Below, piece after piece: positions 22,095 to 22,128 of a stretch of 22,128 nt of DNA. The translations under genes were made by a program, and so were the position numbers. The notes under the pieces are model-generated. The model made no database searches. It was given only the letters and a program-made list of their open reading frames with translations, and was not told the origin of the DNA. Each line of letters opens with the position of its first letter. Position 1 is the stretch's first letter. This DNA comes from Lachnospiraceae bacterium. GTDB taxonomy: Bacteria > Bacillota > Clostridia > Lachnospirales > Lachnospiraceae. The stretch covers positions 1 to 22,128 of the forward strand of contig VSNH01000045.1 of assembly GCA_009774215.1 (NCBI GenBank). The letters run 5' to 3'.

Positions 22095-22128
22095 AAAATC
22101 AATACTTTAGTCCATAAAAAAGGCACAA

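Overview
The window looks like an accessory region from a low-to-mid GC Gram-positive anaerobe, most likely a gut Clostridia/Lachnospiraceae. The basis is strong AGGAGG-type ribosome sites, TTG/GTG starts, and the family mix (large serine recombinase, Rpn-type PD-(D/E)XK protein, paired DUF5688 proteins, YqaJ nuclease, DUF932). No ribosomal RNA, tRNA or housekeeping gene was seen. Nearly all of it reads as mobile or mobile-associated DNA.

Layout. (1) 1-1.5 kb: 3' part of a large serine recombinase on the + strand, cut by the window start, followed by a hairpin and an orphan minus-strand reading frame. (2) 1.7-3.4 kb: a minus-strand two-gene unit, DUF262 (GmrS-like) then a HEPN protein with an RNRIAH ribonuclease motif, only 2 nt apart; it looks like a toxin/defence pair. 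(3) 3.5-4.85 kb: an Rpn-type nuclease/transposase-like gene, a translationally coupled 70-aa gene, and the decayed 3' end of a second Rpn copy. (4) 5.0-15.7 kb: the body of an integrated element, all on the minus strand. Reading in the direction of transcription: DUF932; a candidate 29-aa peptide; YqaJ exonuclease; a 32-aa peptide; a Rad52/Sak-like annealing protein; two tandem DUF5688 proteins; a candidate 26-aa membrane peptide; an unknown 403-aa protein; a 683-aa P-loop ATPase; a small HTH (Xis-like) protein; a tyrosine integrase; and a ribbon-helix-helix/MobC-like protein overlapping the integrase.

(5) 15.8-20.3 kb: the most unusual part, a minus-strand operon of uncharacterised genes. 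It starts with a membrane-anchored protein carrying a DUF4352-like extracytoplasmic domain. Its reading frame seems to break by one base and continue into an EF-hand-like ORF. A TerB-like protein, a glycine-zipper plus coiled-coil protein and an unknown 414-aa protein follow. A near-consensus promoter (TTGACT-17-TATAAT) with a perfect 10-bp-arm palindrome and an extra half-site lies at the head, facing a divergent small XRE-type repressor gene. A strong hairpin with a T-rich tail closes the unit. (6) 20.4-22.1 kb: the XRE repressor (+), an excisionase-type HTH gene (-) whose stop codon abuts the repressor's, an AT-rich stretch that may hold oriT, then a MobC-like gene and a HUH relaxase (+), the last with an early stop.

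How it may work together (inference): the integrase/Xis pair moves the element, the relaxase/MobC pair mobilises it with a helper, the YqaJ plus Rad52-like pair gives a Red-like recombination module, and the 15.8-20.3 kb operon and the HEPN/DUF262 pair are cargo, possibly protective. By eye the base composition changes sharply between blocks (GC-rich at 12.6-15.7 kb, AT-rich at 1.7-3.4, 9-10.3 and 16-22 kb), which suggests assembly from several sources.
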